60,341 nt of DNA from JAUUZQ01 sp964538375 (lineage in GTDB: Bacteria; Bacteroidota; Bacteroidia; Bacteroidales; GCA-2748055), in contig CAZIFQ010000020.1 of NCBI GenBank assembly GCA_964538375.1, positions 1-60,341 on the forward strand. The letters are read 5' to 3'. Below, in pieces: positions 7,936-16,125 of this stretch. A model generated the notes under the pieces. It saw only the letters and a list, made by a program, of their open reading frames with translations. It searched no databases and was not told where the DNA came from. The position numbers and the translations under genes are program-made. Position 1 is the stretch's first letter; every line of letters starts with the position of its first letter.

Positions 7936-10893
7936 TCAGACTTGCATAATGTATTTGGTGAGATTGGTATCCCGATCGAGATTCAATTTCTTCCTCAGTC
8001 GATACCTGCTTACCTCAACACCGCGAATAGATATATTCATTAAAGGAGCAATCTCTTTTGTTGAAATATTCATCCTCAAATACGCACTCAGTCTTATTTC
8101 GCTAGGACTTAATTCCGGATGGTATTCCTTGAGCCGAACAAGAAATTCCTGGTGAACTTCATCAAAATAACGATCAAATACCTCCCAGTTCTTTTCTTGC
8201 TGGATATCCCGGTCGATTTTTCGGCAAATCCTTTTTAGCTCCTTGTCAATTATTTCGCTTTTTGCACTTTGGCTCAGGTTTGCTAATTCATTCTTGAGTG
8301 AATTCAGAAAATTATTCTTTTGGCCTATATGTATTGTTGAGGTTACTAATTCCTTGTTTTTGTGTTTCATCTCATCCTCTAACTTTTCATTCTTAAGGTG
8401 GACAACTTCCTGCTCGGCTGCTTGCTTTTCCAGTTCCAGCGCTTTCTCTTTTTTGTTAAATACACTAAGCTGCCTGTTCTTTTCCTGGGCCCTGACCTTA
8501 TCAATCCTCCGCAAATAAAAATAAACAACTAGAAATATCAGTACTACGCTAAAGACCAGGTACAAAATAAGAGCTGTATTTGATCTATAAAAAGGAGGTT
8601 CAACATAAAAATGAAACTGATCTATTGAACTGATGTTATTGTAGGCATTCCTTGCCCGGATCTCAAAATAATAGTTCCCTCCGCGCAGGTTGGTATATTC
8701 CTTCATATTATCAGCGGACCAATCAGACCAATCTTCATCAAAATTATTCAAGCGGTGGCTGTATTCAATATGACCTGAGTTTTCAGTATCCGGAGAATTG
8801 TATTTGAAAGCTATATTATTGAATGAATGAGGAAGAGAAAAATCATCCTCAATCACCTTATCTGCGAGTTGAAAATTTCCAGAAGCATACCACAAAGAGT
8901 CTTTCTTCCTGGACGAGATACTGACCCTGTTAATAAAAACCTTCGTGGCTTCAAAATAATTCTTGTTGAAGGTGGGATCATAATGTACAAGTCCAAATTG
9001 AGTTCCTATAAATACATTTTCCGCATCCTGGATATATATATTATCAAATGGAGATACGCGAGCTTTGTTCAGATCCTGAAACGGGGTAACGATATTAGTC
9101 CTGGTACCATCTTCCAGGAGTCTGAATACACCCATACCCTGCTCAGCGGAATACCAAATGTTCCCGGCTGTATCTTCTTTTAAAAGATAGATAAGCTTTA
9201 AATCTCCAAATAACTGATTCAATTCTTCAGATTTGGTAAATACCTCCTGATTATCATCAAACTGGTAGATACCCTGATTCGTAGACAGGAAGAAATCATC
9301 GCCAGTTTCATGCAGGAGATAAGGCAATTCGTCAGGAAGATTGTTCGTCCCTTTGTATTCTTTTATTTGAATAACGCTGTCGATATTCTCATTAAGATAT
9401 ATATGAAACAAGCCCAGGTAACCGTGGTTCATCCATATATTATTCTCCTCTTTCACTATCAACTCCTTAGACGAAATATCTATGCCTTTTATTTTCCCAC
9501 GGAAGCGCCATGCACCCTTATTCCCTTTTGAAAAAGTGATTAATCCGTCATACGTTCCGCTTAGCAGTAATTCATCATGACCCGGAATTTTCCTGAAATT
9601 CCAGACCCCCCTGGAATCTGTTAATCTTTTTGATTTATTACCTTCTATTAAATAGGCCCCATTATGATGCCCGCAAAGCAATTGCCCGTCTATGACAGAA
9701 AGATCCCAGACCTGACCTTCTGTGCCTTCAACAAAGTCATATTTAATATCCGTATGATTCCTGAGTTTGCTGAGTTCTTTTGAGTACAAACCCTGGTTCG
9801 TGCCTACATAAAGTCTTTCATCGCAGATAGCAGTTGCATATGTGGCAGCAATGTTAAAATTATCGTTAATATAAGAAATGGGAAGACTTGATTTTAAGAA
9901 AGTAATTCCGATATCAAGCCCAAGCCATATATTATTTTTTCCATCGATATATAGGGAAAGAATGGTGTTGTTTTGCAAACCGTTTAATCTACTCACATGC
10001 TGTTGAATGGTTCCTTCTTCATTGACAACATATAATCCGCTTTTGACAGTGCCGAAAAGATACCTGTTGTTGTGGAAAGATCCACAATAGAGTTTGGAAT
10101 TCTGAAGCTCTTCGGAAATTTCCATTTCCCATGGCTGCAAGATCCCATCAGATAGTGTATATAAACCAAGGTTTTGTGTGCCAATAAGGAGATCATCACC
10201 GTTTATTCCCTCCAGAAAGCGGATTTCATCTTTGGAAAAAATAGGATCATCCGAATAAGTATGCAATGTACCATCTCTCAAAATCCTGAGTCCTATCCCC
10301 TTTTCAACTATATAGAAATTATTATCTACATGAAAAGATGCCCCAAATCGTTTGTTCGGCCTAAGTACCTGTATCTTATCATCATTGTAAATGAAGACAT
10401 ATTCAAAACTCTGAAAGATAAGCCCAAAACGTGTCTGAAAAACGCCCCAGACATCATCGAAATCTTTTGCATCCTCAGGGATCAGGTGGTTCAGGGTATG
10501 ATACTTTATCCCCTCCTTAGCCGATTGTTCAAGATATCCTATTTCATTGTAGGCCCCAACATATATCTTATCATCAGATCCGTTAGCAAGGGATCTGACC
10601 ATGGAATTATTAGTTACAGAAATTGTATTCCAATCTTCCCCGTCAAACCTCAATATCCCATTGTTATTTCCAATGTAAATATTTCCCTGGCTGTCATCAA
10701 CTATATCCCAGCTCTGGGTACCTCCCCCATACTCACTTCTGTCAATATTCCTGATTTCAGGGACTCCTATTGACTTAAACTGTCCATACAATGAACACTG
10801 AAGACCCAAAAAAAGGACTAAGAATCCAATGCAGAGGATGTTCTTTTGCACAGTGGATAAACCCAGTAAAAGTATTCTATAAAATCTGTCCAT
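7936..10893 (-). CDS. Propeller / Y_Y_Y / LuxR-HTH transmembrane regulator
   Basis: A 985-residue one-piece sensor-regulator from ATG at 10893 (a GTG at 10911 would add six residues). The order is: hydrophobic signal/anchor (about 8-38), a two-component-regulator propeller with many W/F-D repeats such as NNGILRFDGEDW (about 45-690), a Y_Y_Y domain rich in Tyr and ending GNYYFEIRARN (about 690-765), one membrane helix (about 773-795), a charged coiled coil (800-865), and a C-terminal LuxR/GerE-type HTH (LSPSEIRLSAYLRM then SRYRLRKKLNL). It resembles hybrid two-component sensors but has no kinase or receiver, so ligand binding outside must pass directly to a membrane-tethered DNA-binding domain. 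Its position just upstream of the beta-glucan operon makes it the probable local regulator. Confidence 0.88.
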   Translation of the reverse strand: MDRFYRILLLGLSTVQKNILCIGFLVLFLGLQCSLYGQFKSIGVPEIRNIDRSEYGGGTQSWDIVDDSQGNIYIGNNNGILRFDGEDWNTISVTNNSMVRSLANGSDDKIYVGAYNEIGYLEQSAKEGIKYHTLNHLIPEDAKDFDDVWGVFQTRFGLIFQSFEYVFIYNDDKIQVLRPNKRFGASFHVDNNFYIVEKGIGLRILRDGTLHTYSDDPIFSKDEIRFLEGINGDDLLIGTQNLGLYTLSDGILQPWEMEISEELQNSKLYCGSFHNNRYLFGTVKSGLYVVNEEGTIQQHVSRLNGLQNNTILSLYIDGKNNIWLGLDIGITFLKSSLPISYINDNFNIAATYATAICDERLYVGTNQGLYSKELSKLRNHTDIKYDFVEGTEGQVWDLSVIDGQLLCGHHNGAYLIEGNKSKRLTDSRGVWNFRKIPGHDELLLSGTYDGLITFSKGNKGAWRFRGKIKGIDISSKELIVKEENNIWMNHGYLGLFHIYLNENIDSVIQIKEYKGTNNLPDELPYLLHETGDDFFLSTNQGIYQFDDNQEVFTKSEELNQLFGDLKLIYLLKEDTAGNIWYSAEQGMGVFRLLEDGTRTNIVTPFQDLNKARVSPFDNIYIQDAENVFIGTQFGLVHYDPTFNKNYFEATKVFINRVSISSRKKDSLWYASGNFQLADKVIEDDFSLPHSFNNIAFKYNSPDTENSGHIEYSHRLNNFDEDWSDWSADNMKEYTNLRGGNYYFEIRARNAYNNISSIDQFHFYVEPPFYRSNTALILYLVFSVVLIFLVVYFYLRRIDKVRAQEKNRQLSVFNKKEKALELEKQAAEQEVVHLKNEKLEDEMKHKNKELVTSTIHIGQKNNFLNSLKNELANLSQSAKSEIIDKELKRICRKIDRDIQQEKNWEVFDRYFDEVHQEFLVRLKEYHPELSPSEIRLSAYLRMNISTKEIAPLMNISIRGVEVSRYRLRKKLNLDRDTNLTKYIMQV

Positions 10894-11017
10894 ATTTTTG
10901 AAGTAAATCACTTATAAAGATGGTATTTGTAAAAATAACAATATTTTTTAATGTTCACCTTTTCCATTTAATCAATAAATACCATAGGTAGAAAGAAAGG
11001 AATTGGATTAATCCATC

Positions 11018-11047
11018 TTTGAACTTTCCGTCACTTTATTACCTTTG
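11018..11047 (+). promoter_or_regulatory. Bacteroidota-type promoter for the ChaN-like gene
   Basis: A -33 TTTG (11018-11021), an 18-base spacer and a perfect -7 TACCTTTG (11040-11047), as in the TTTG/TAnnTTTG consensus of the primary sigma factor in this phylum. Transcription would begin near 11054, about 70 bases before the ATG at 11124. Confidence 0.6.
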
Positions 11048-11123
11048 GAAACTAATTCTCCCCTTAGTGCTTATAAGTAAAAGTTCAATTTAAAACTCTG
11101 TTCAAACGCAAATAAGAAAACTG

Positions 11124-11990
11124 ATGAAGAAGATAGTTATAGTTATTGTTTCAGTATTCGTAATTTCAGCTACAACATTCGCCCAAAATCCCGCTTATGC
11201 ACTTTACAATGCAGACGGCAAAGAGATGAAGTACAAAAAAATGGTTAAAGCATGTGCTGAAGCAGATGTAGTTCTCTTCGGGGAACAACATAACAATCCC
11301 ATCTCACACTGGCTACAACTGGAACTTACCCAGGATTTGTTCTTAGAGAGAGGAAATGAACTCATCCTCGGCGCTGAGATGTTCGAGACAGATAACCAGC
11401 TGATCATGGATGAGTATTTCGCCGGCATGATCACGCAGAAAAAATTTGAGGAAGAGATGCGATTGTGGCCCAACTACAAAACTGATTACAAACCATTATT
11501 AGAATTTGCCAAAGACAGTACTTTGCAGTTTGTTGCCACCAATATCCCACGCAGGTATGCCAACGTAACGTTCAAGCTTGGACTGGATACACTTAAATAT
11601 CTAACAGAAGAAGCGAAGCTGTACATCGCTCCCTTACCCATGGATTATGATACCACACTGAATTGCTACAGTTCCTTGTCAGGTAGTGCCCCAATGGGTG
11701 GACATGGCAGTTCTGAACTGAGAGATGCTCAAGCCATCAAGGATGCAACCATGTCTTATAATATTTTACAGAATCTTCCCGAAGGAAAACTTTTTCTGCA
11801 CTTCAATGGCGCCTACCATTCAGATGATTTTGAAAGTATCAGCTATTTTCTGAAGAGAGAGAAAAAGAATCTGAATATAGTGACAATCAGCACAGTATTA
11901 CAAGACGATGTCAGCTCACTCTCGGAAGAGAACCAGGGTAAAGCGGATTTTATCATTGCGGTTCCGGAAAATATGACAAGTACGCATTAA
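11124..11990 (+). CDS. ChaN-like haem-binding / Tiki-fold protein
   Basis: A 288-residue exported protein with an N-terminal signal (MKKIVIVIVSVFVISATTFA). The core matches the ChaN/DUF399 family: VVLFGEQHNN with the GExH motif near residues 52-55, a QLELTQDL helix, RDAQAIKDATM and HFNGAYHSDD. Family members such as Campylobacter ChaN bind haem on the outer membrane, and the fold is shared with Tiki-type peptidases, so iron uptake or proteolysis are both possible. No lipobox Cys is present, unlike classical ChaN lipoproteins. It has its own promoter and is transcribed away from the beta-glucan regulator. Confidence 0.8.
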   Translation: MKKIVIVIVSVFVISATTFAQNPAYALYNADGKEMKYKKMVKACAEADVVLFGEQHNNPISHWLQLELTQDLFLERGNELILGAEMFETDNQLIMDEYFAGMITQKKFEEEMRLWPNYKTDYKPLLEFAKDSTLQFVATNIPRRYANVTFKLGLDTLKYLTEEAKLYIAPLPMDYDTTLNCYSSLSGSAPMGGHGSSELRDAQAIKDATMSYNILQNLPEGKLFLHFNGAYHSDDFESISYFLKREKKNLNIVTISTVLQDDVSSLSEENQGKADFIIAVPENMTSTH

Positions 11991-12032
11991 TGAGCCAATG
12001 AGCCAATGAGTCAATGGGTTAATGAGTCAATG
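11990..12032. repeat. Octamer tandem repeat starting at the chaN-like stop codon
   Basis: Five consecutive 8-base units (ATGAGCCA twice, ATGAGTCA, ATGGGTTA, ATGAGTCA) and a trailing ATG. The first unit begins at the last base of the TAA stop. A period of 8 is not a coding period. One of several short tandem repeats at gene ends in this window. Confidence 0.85.
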
Positions 12033-12147
12033 TAGAATGCCTAGGATTGATATCCACTATCCTATAATAAAATGTGTTTAAAGATTCACCCGCCGGGGGG
12101 AAGAAATTTGCTTCATTGTAAAATTTTAATGGATTTGCCCCAGGGTC

Positions 12148-12190
12148 ACTCCAAGTACTCAAGGCACTCTAAGTACTCAAGTACACTCCG
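12148..12190. repeat. Nonamer tandem repeat, same family as 51159-51210
   Basis: Units CACTCCAAG, TACTCAAGG, CACTCTAAG, TACTCAAGT and a partial ACACTCC repeat with period 9. In reverse complement the words are GAGTGCCTT and GAGTACTTN, the same two words that build the array after ppk1. The two arrays are in opposite orientation relative to the plus strand. Confidence 0.8.
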
Positions 12191-12192
12191 TC

Positions 12193-12208
12193 TGTAACAT
12201 AGATCACA
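12193..12208. promoter_or_regulatory. CRP/FNR-family type dyad upstream of the thioredoxin pair
   Basis: The 16-mer TGTAACATAGATCACA matches TGTGA-N6-TCACA with one mismatch. A -7-like TATATTTC is at 12252-12259, which would put transcription start near 12266 and the dyad centre near -65, a normal activator position. The ATG is at 12283. A CRP/FNR/HcpR-type protein controlling a redox operon would make sense, but no such regulator is in the window. Confidence 0.45.
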
Positions 12209-12282
12209 TTCAGGACCGCTTACAAGCAGTAATTTTGTGACAGAAAATAACTATATTTCATATAAACAATAAGAAAATAAGA

Positions 12283-12633
12283 ATGAAACAATTGCAAACA
12301 TCAGTTCTCGAAATTGAAACCACAGCAGAATTAGAAAAAATTATCAGCGAAAACGAAAACGTAATGGTCTGTTGCGGACGCATGGGACCAATGTGCATTC
12401 CTGTTTATGATTTAATGGAAGAGTTGGAAGAGGAACGCCCAAACGTCAAATTCTATAGCATGGGATTCGATACTCCTGAAGCAGTTATCATAAAGAGCGC
12501 ACCTGAATGCAGAGGTTTCATGGGACTGCCTTTCACCATGTATTACAAAAATGGACAGGCGGCAAAAGCAACATCAAGCATCCAGAACAGGCAGCAAGTA
12601 ACTGCTATCCTGGACGAGAAACTCGGAGCATAG
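12283..12633 (+). CDS. Atypical thioredoxin-like protein (CCGRMGPMC motif)
   Basis: A 116-residue cytoplasmic protein with a thioredoxin-like layout: helix, the central strand NVMVC, an active-site segment, a long acidic helix (MEELEEERP), and a cis-proline region GLPFTMYY (Pro83). In place of WCGPC it has Cys30-Cys31-Gly-Arg-Met-Gly-Pro-Met-Cys38, so the cysteines are six residues apart (Cys31 to Cys38) and the usual Trp is absent. Cys76 (PEC) is also present. It sits 48 bases upstream of a thioredoxin reductase gene, so it is probably that enzyme's dedicated partner. Role in disulfide or peroxide reduction is inferred. Not a standard TrxA. Confidence 0.75.
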   Translation: MKQLQTSVLEIETTAELEKIISENENVMVCCGRMGPMCIPVYDLMEELEEERPNVKFYSMGFDTPEAVIIKSAPECRGFMGLPFTMYYKNGQAAKATSSIQNRQQVTAILDEKLGA

Positions 12634-12681
12634 AGAAGAGAGCGTCAAGCGCATTGCGATTTACCGTTAAAATTAAACTAA

Positions 12682-13602
12682 ATGGAAGAGAAATTTGATG
12701 TGATGATCATCGGTGGCGGTGCTGCCGGCTTAACAGCTGGAATATATGCTTCACGTGGAAAACTAAAAACAGTAATCCTGAATGAAGGAGCAGTTGGCGG
12801 GCAAATGGTGCTTACAGAAGAAGTGGCCAATTATCCGGGAGTTGAATCCACAAAAGGATATATGCTGGCCAACACCATGAAGGTTCAGGCGAAAAGTTTT
12901 GGATGTAAGATCAAGTCGAATGTAAAGATTGTGGAATATAGCTTATTTGATAAAGTAAAAACCGTGAAGCTGGACGATGGTAGGGTTTTTCATGCAGATG
13001 CAGTAATTTTAACTCCAGGGGGCAGACCGAGAACGCTCAATCTCCCGGGAGAAGATAATTTCAAGGGTACAGGTATCTCGTTCTGCGCGACCTGCGACGG
13101 TGATTTTTTCACTGGCAAGGAAGTGATCGTAGTTGGAGGAGGGAACTCTGCGCTCGAAGAAGCGGTGGCGCTTACAAATTTTGCCACAAAAGTTACCATC
13201 GTACATCAGTTTGACCACTTCCAGGCATTTGAACATGCCATAAAAGAAGCACAAAACAATCCGAAAATAAACTTCATTATGGAGTCGGAATTAAGAGAAT
13301 TCAAGGGAAATGAAGGGCTGGAAAAAGTTACTATTGAACACCTCCCATCAGGAAAAATGTCTGAAATGAAAGTAGATGGTGTATTTATATTTGCGGGTTA
13401 TCTCCCCAATACTGAAGCTTTTGTAAATCATGTTGAACTCAGTGAACGCAATGAAATAATTGCCGATGCAGATATGAAAACCAATGTTCCCGGTGTCTTT
13501 GCTGCAGGAGATTGCATCGAAAAAAAATACAGGCAGGTTACCACAGCTGTTGCTGATGGAACTATTGCAGCATTGAGTGCTGCAGATTATATTAGAGCGT
13601 GA
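12682..13602 (+). CDS. trxB: Thioredoxin reductase-like flavoprotein lacking the NADPH arginines
   Basis: A 306-residue low-molecular-weight thioredoxin reductase homologue. FAD-binding GGGAAG is at residues 11-16, the redox pair Cys135-Ala-Thr-Cys138 lies in FCATCDGDFF, and the second Rossmann motif GGGNSALEEA is at 152-161. The FAD tail motif TNVPGVFAAGDC is intact near the C-terminus. The NADPH-specificity motif HRRxxxR of classical enzymes reads His175-Gln-Phe-Asp-His-Phe-Gln181, so all three arginines are missing. The electron donor may be NADH, ferredoxin or something else. It follows the atypical thioredoxin gene by 48 bases and both are probably one operon. Confidence 0.9.
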   Translation: MEEKFDVMIIGGGAAGLTAGIYASRGKLKTVILNEGAVGGQMVLTEEVANYPGVESTKGYMLANTMKVQAKSFGCKIKSNVKIVEYSLFDKVKTVKLDDGRVFHADAVILTPGGRPRTLNLPGEDNFKGTGISFCATCDGDFFTGKEVIVVGGGNSALEEAVALTNFATKVTIVHQFDHFQAFEHAIKEAQNNPKINFIMESELREFKGNEGLEKVTIEHLPSGKMSEMKVDGVFIFAGYLPNTEAFVNHVELSERNEIIADADMKTNVPGVFAAGDCIEKKYRQVTTAVADGTIAALSAADYIRA

Positions 13603-13713
13603 TTTTGAGGATGGGACACTCTATTGCTCAGGATAAAGTAGTAATTTGAAAAACTGAAGATCTAACAATAACCATAGTAATATGATATATATAATCATAA
13701 ACAACTCAATCTG

Positions 13714-14262
13714 ATGAAAATAGAGAGATATTTTAAAAAAGCAATTTTATTAAGCACAGTGATCTTCTTGTCTTTTGGGTGCAGCAAACTGGACCGGCTA
13801 ACGCAATTTTACATGGATTATGATGAGACCATTGTTATTCCAGCTGCGCTGGGACTAAATCTGCCATTTAATATTCTGACCCCAAATATTAAAACCAATA
13901 CAGAAGAGATCTTTGAGATTAATGATACGCGCAAAAATCTTATTGAAGAAGTCATGCTTGAGGAATTAAGCTTGGAAATCATTGATCCACAAAACTCTGA
14001 TTTCAGTTTTTTGAAATCTATCGAAATTTACATCAAGTCTGATACTTTAGAAGAGGTAATGATTGCGTGGAAGCAGTCAATTGACAATACAATCGGATCC
14101 ACATTAACTCTTGAGGTATCAAGTGAAGACCTGACCCGCTACATCGTTGAAGATGAATTTTCACTCAGGGTCTCTACCGTAAGCGATGAAATTCCCCTTT
14201 CAGATCATGAAATTGAAATTCATGCACAATTTTTTGTAAATGCCAGTATTCTGGGGATATAA
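13714..14262 (+). CDS. Hypothetical lipoprotein
   Basis: A 182-residue protein with a lysine-rich start, hydrophobic segment and lipobox LSFGC (Cys23), so it should be lipid-anchored. The mature part alternates short beta-like stretches (LSLEIID, IEIYIKSD, LTLEVSSEDL, EIEIHAQF) and is acidic. This is reminiscent of small Bacteroidota immunoglobulin-like or LEA-type envelope proteins, but no family is recognised. It lies between the thioredoxin pair and the NifX/ORP cluster, 112 bases after trxB, and may be unrelated to either. Confidence 0.75.
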   Translation: MKIERYFKKAILLSTVIFLSFGCSKLDRLTQFYMDYDETIVIPAALGLNLPFNILTPNIKTNTEEIFEINDTRKNLIEEVMLEELSLEIIDPQNSDFSFLKSIEIYIKSDTLEEVMIAWKQSIDNTIGSTLTLEVSSEDLTRYIVEDEFSLRVSTVSDEIPLSDHEIEIHAQFFVNASILGI

Positions 14263-14329
14263 AAAATAGAACATTCGTTTACCTTTGTCCATTGAAAATC
14301 AAATAATCAGTCAACCAAATCATATATAA

Positions 14330-14764
14330 ATGGAACTAGTAGTAGCCTTTGCCCTGAACAGTGAGAATCAATTCGAGAAAAAACACTTTGGCGATGCTGA
14401 GAAATACAACATATATACACTGAAAGATGATAATTGCGTTCTGATTTCTGAAGAGACGAATACATTTAAAGACCTTGATGAAACCCATGTTCATGGATCT
14501 AAAAAGAAAGGAGAATCAATCATTCAGTTCTTAAAAAGCAAAGATGTATCTGCATTGGTATCAAAGCAATTTGGCGCAAACATAAAAATCATATCCAAGC
14601 ATTTTGTCCCGGTTATAATTCATGATGAATCCATACAAGAAGTTACTAATACCTTATTGAAACACCTCAAATGGGTGCATGAAGAGAGCCAGAGTCAGGC
14701 CGAAAATTACAAACTCTTTTCCATAAATAATGGCATACTAAAATCTGTAATTGATAAGGTTTAA
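14330..14764 (+). CDS. NifX/ORP-type dinitrogenase iron-molybdenum cofactor domain protein (copy 1)
   Basis: A 144-residue protein of the Nitro_FeMo-Co family. It opens with a beta strand (MELVVAFAL), the FG turn in KKHFGDAEKYNIYTL, then ESIIQFLKSKDVSALVSKQFG and a final IISKHFVPVII strand, which is the ribonuclease-H-like fold that binds metal clusters in NifX, NifY and orange protein. It has a C-terminal extension of about 35 residues. A candidate -7 box TACCTTTG lies at 14280-14287, 43 bases before the ATG, with no good -33 partner. It is the first gene of a block that continues with an MFS transporter, DUF134, two further NifX-type proteins and two ferredoxin-ATPases. Confidence 0.82.
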   Translation: MELVVAFALNSENQFEKKHFGDAEKYNIYTLKDDNCVLISEETNTFKDLDETHVHGSKKKGESIIQFLKSKDVSALVSKQFGANIKIISKHFVPVIIHDESIQEVTNTLLKHLKWVHEESQSQAENYKLFSINNGILKSVIDKV

Positions 14765-14805
14765 TATATATTCGAAGTAGTAGTTCTACCGGAAGACAAC
14801 AAAAA

Positions 14806-16026
14806 ATGAATCTCACGAGGAATGTATCAAGTCAGAATATGAAGTCATTCCTCTGGCATGCTGCGTTCCTTGCGTTTGCTCAAAATTTCATGGATGTTGA
14901 TACCATCATTCCGGCCATGCTTGTGGAGTCGGGAGGTACATCTATTCACATTGGAATAATGGCAGCGATTCTTACCGGCGGATCGAGTTTCACACAACTA
15001 TTTTTTGCACCGGTCATCAGTAATGATCCTTACAAAAAGAAATACCTGCTCATTGGTATAAACTCCCGGCTTGCATCATTAATTTCCATAGCCCTTATGC
15101 TCTGGTTCTTTCATACAAACCCAGGAATGAACATCCTTTGGCTTTTATTTCTCTCCATTTCAATTTTTGCCGTTGGTGGCGCATTCGCAAACATTAGTTA
15201 TGTAGATATTCTTGGTAAATCTATTCATCAATCAAGTCGAAAATCATTCTTCTCTACAAAGCAATTATTAACCAGTCTGGTGGTACTCTTTTCTGCTTTT
15301 CTTGCAACTCATGTTCTAGGACTCAGAGAATACCCGATCAACTATTCAATAATGTTTTTTATTGGATTTATTTTTCTCTTCATCGCCTCACTTGGATTTT
15401 GGAGAATAAAAGAAACTGTGCCAGCTAAATTTAGAATAACAGGGGTAAAACATTATCTGCAGGTAATGAAGTCTGAACTTAAATCAAACCGCCGTTTAAA
15501 ATATTTTCTGGGCTTTATCAACACGCAAGGAATTGCAGTTTCCTTCCTGCCTTTTGTGATTTTATTTGCTAAAGAAAATTTTAATACCGACAGTCATGAT
15601 ACCGGTCGGTTTTTACTTTATAAAGTGTTAGGAGGAGTGATTATCAGTTTATCGATTCTTCTCTTTTCCAAATATACGAAGTACAGACTTTTGCTATATC
15701 TTAATACTGTTTTATCCTTATCTGTTCCAATCATTCTATTGTTCAGTAAAAATGAGCCCTCATTTGGCCTCATTTTCCTGATTGGAGGATTGATTTTTGC
15801 AATTTATAGCATTACTATGAATGGTGTGCTGCTTGAAATTTCGGGAAATGAAAATCGGGCGATCTATGCAGGATTAGCCGGAGCAGGAAATATTCTACCA
15901 GCCATTTTCCCGCTTATATCCGGATTAATTATCAAGAGTTTAGGATTTACACCATTTTTCATTCTCTATATGATAATCATCACCCTTTCGATATTTTTTA
16001 TTCACAAGCTGAAATGCTTGAAGTAA
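14806..16026 (+). CDS. MFS transporter linked to the NifX/ORP-like cluster
   Basis: A 406-residue major facilitator with about 12 hydrophobic helices and the central loop SELKSNRRLKYFLG separating two halves. The N-terminal helix 1 region is FLAFAQNFMDVDTIIPAMLV and GGSSFTQLFF follows in helix 2. No substrate signature is recognisable. It starts 41 bases after the first NifX-type gene and precedes the DUF134 gene by 99 bases, so it may move a metal, an oxyanion or a small product used by the cluster. That link is inferred from position only. Confidence 0.8.
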   Translation: MNLTRNVSSQNMKSFLWHAAFLAFAQNFMDVDTIIPAMLVESGGTSIHIGIMAAILTGGSSFTQLFFAPVISNDPYKKKYLLIGINSRLASLISIALMLWFFHTNPGMNILWLLFLSISIFAVGGAFANISYVDILGKSIHQSSRKSFFSTKQLLTSLVVLFSAFLATHVLGLREYPINYSIMFFIGFIFLFIASLGFWRIKETVPAKFRITGVKHYLQVMKSELKSNRRLKYFLGFINTQGIAVSFLPFVILFAKENFNTDSHDTGRFLLYKVLGGVIISLSILLFSKYTKYRLLLYLNTVLSLSVPIILLFSKNEPSFGLIFLIGGLIFAIYSITMNGVLLEISGNENRAIYAGLAGAGNILPAIFPLISGLIIKSLGFTPFFILYMIIITLSIFFIHKLKCLK

Positions 16027-16085
16027 TTTATTAAGTTAACCAATCCATCGCCAAGCAAATAAAACGCTCATCATAAATTCGTTTT

Positions 16086-16109
16086 ATGAGAATATTCTCA
16101 TTATATTTG
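16086..16109 (+). promoter_or_regulatory. 16-bp palindromic operator overlapping a -7 promoter box
   Basis: ATGAGAATATTCTCAT (16086-16101) is a perfect palindrome. It abuts a perfect -7 box TATATTTG (16102-16109), and a TTCG at 16078-16081 is a near -33 element, leaving the palindrome filling the spacer. Transcription would begin around 16116, ten bases before the DUF134 ATG at 16126. Placement between -33 and -7 is typical of a repressor or MerR-like site. The adjacent DUF134 protein is the natural candidate for autoregulation. Confidence 0.65.
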
Positions 16110-16125
16110 CATCAGAATAATAAGT

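Noticed and set aside
11990..12190. CRISPR-like array in the repeats after the chaN-like gene
   Set aside because: Repeat units are only 8-9 bases with no spacers of 25-40 bases and no cas genes.
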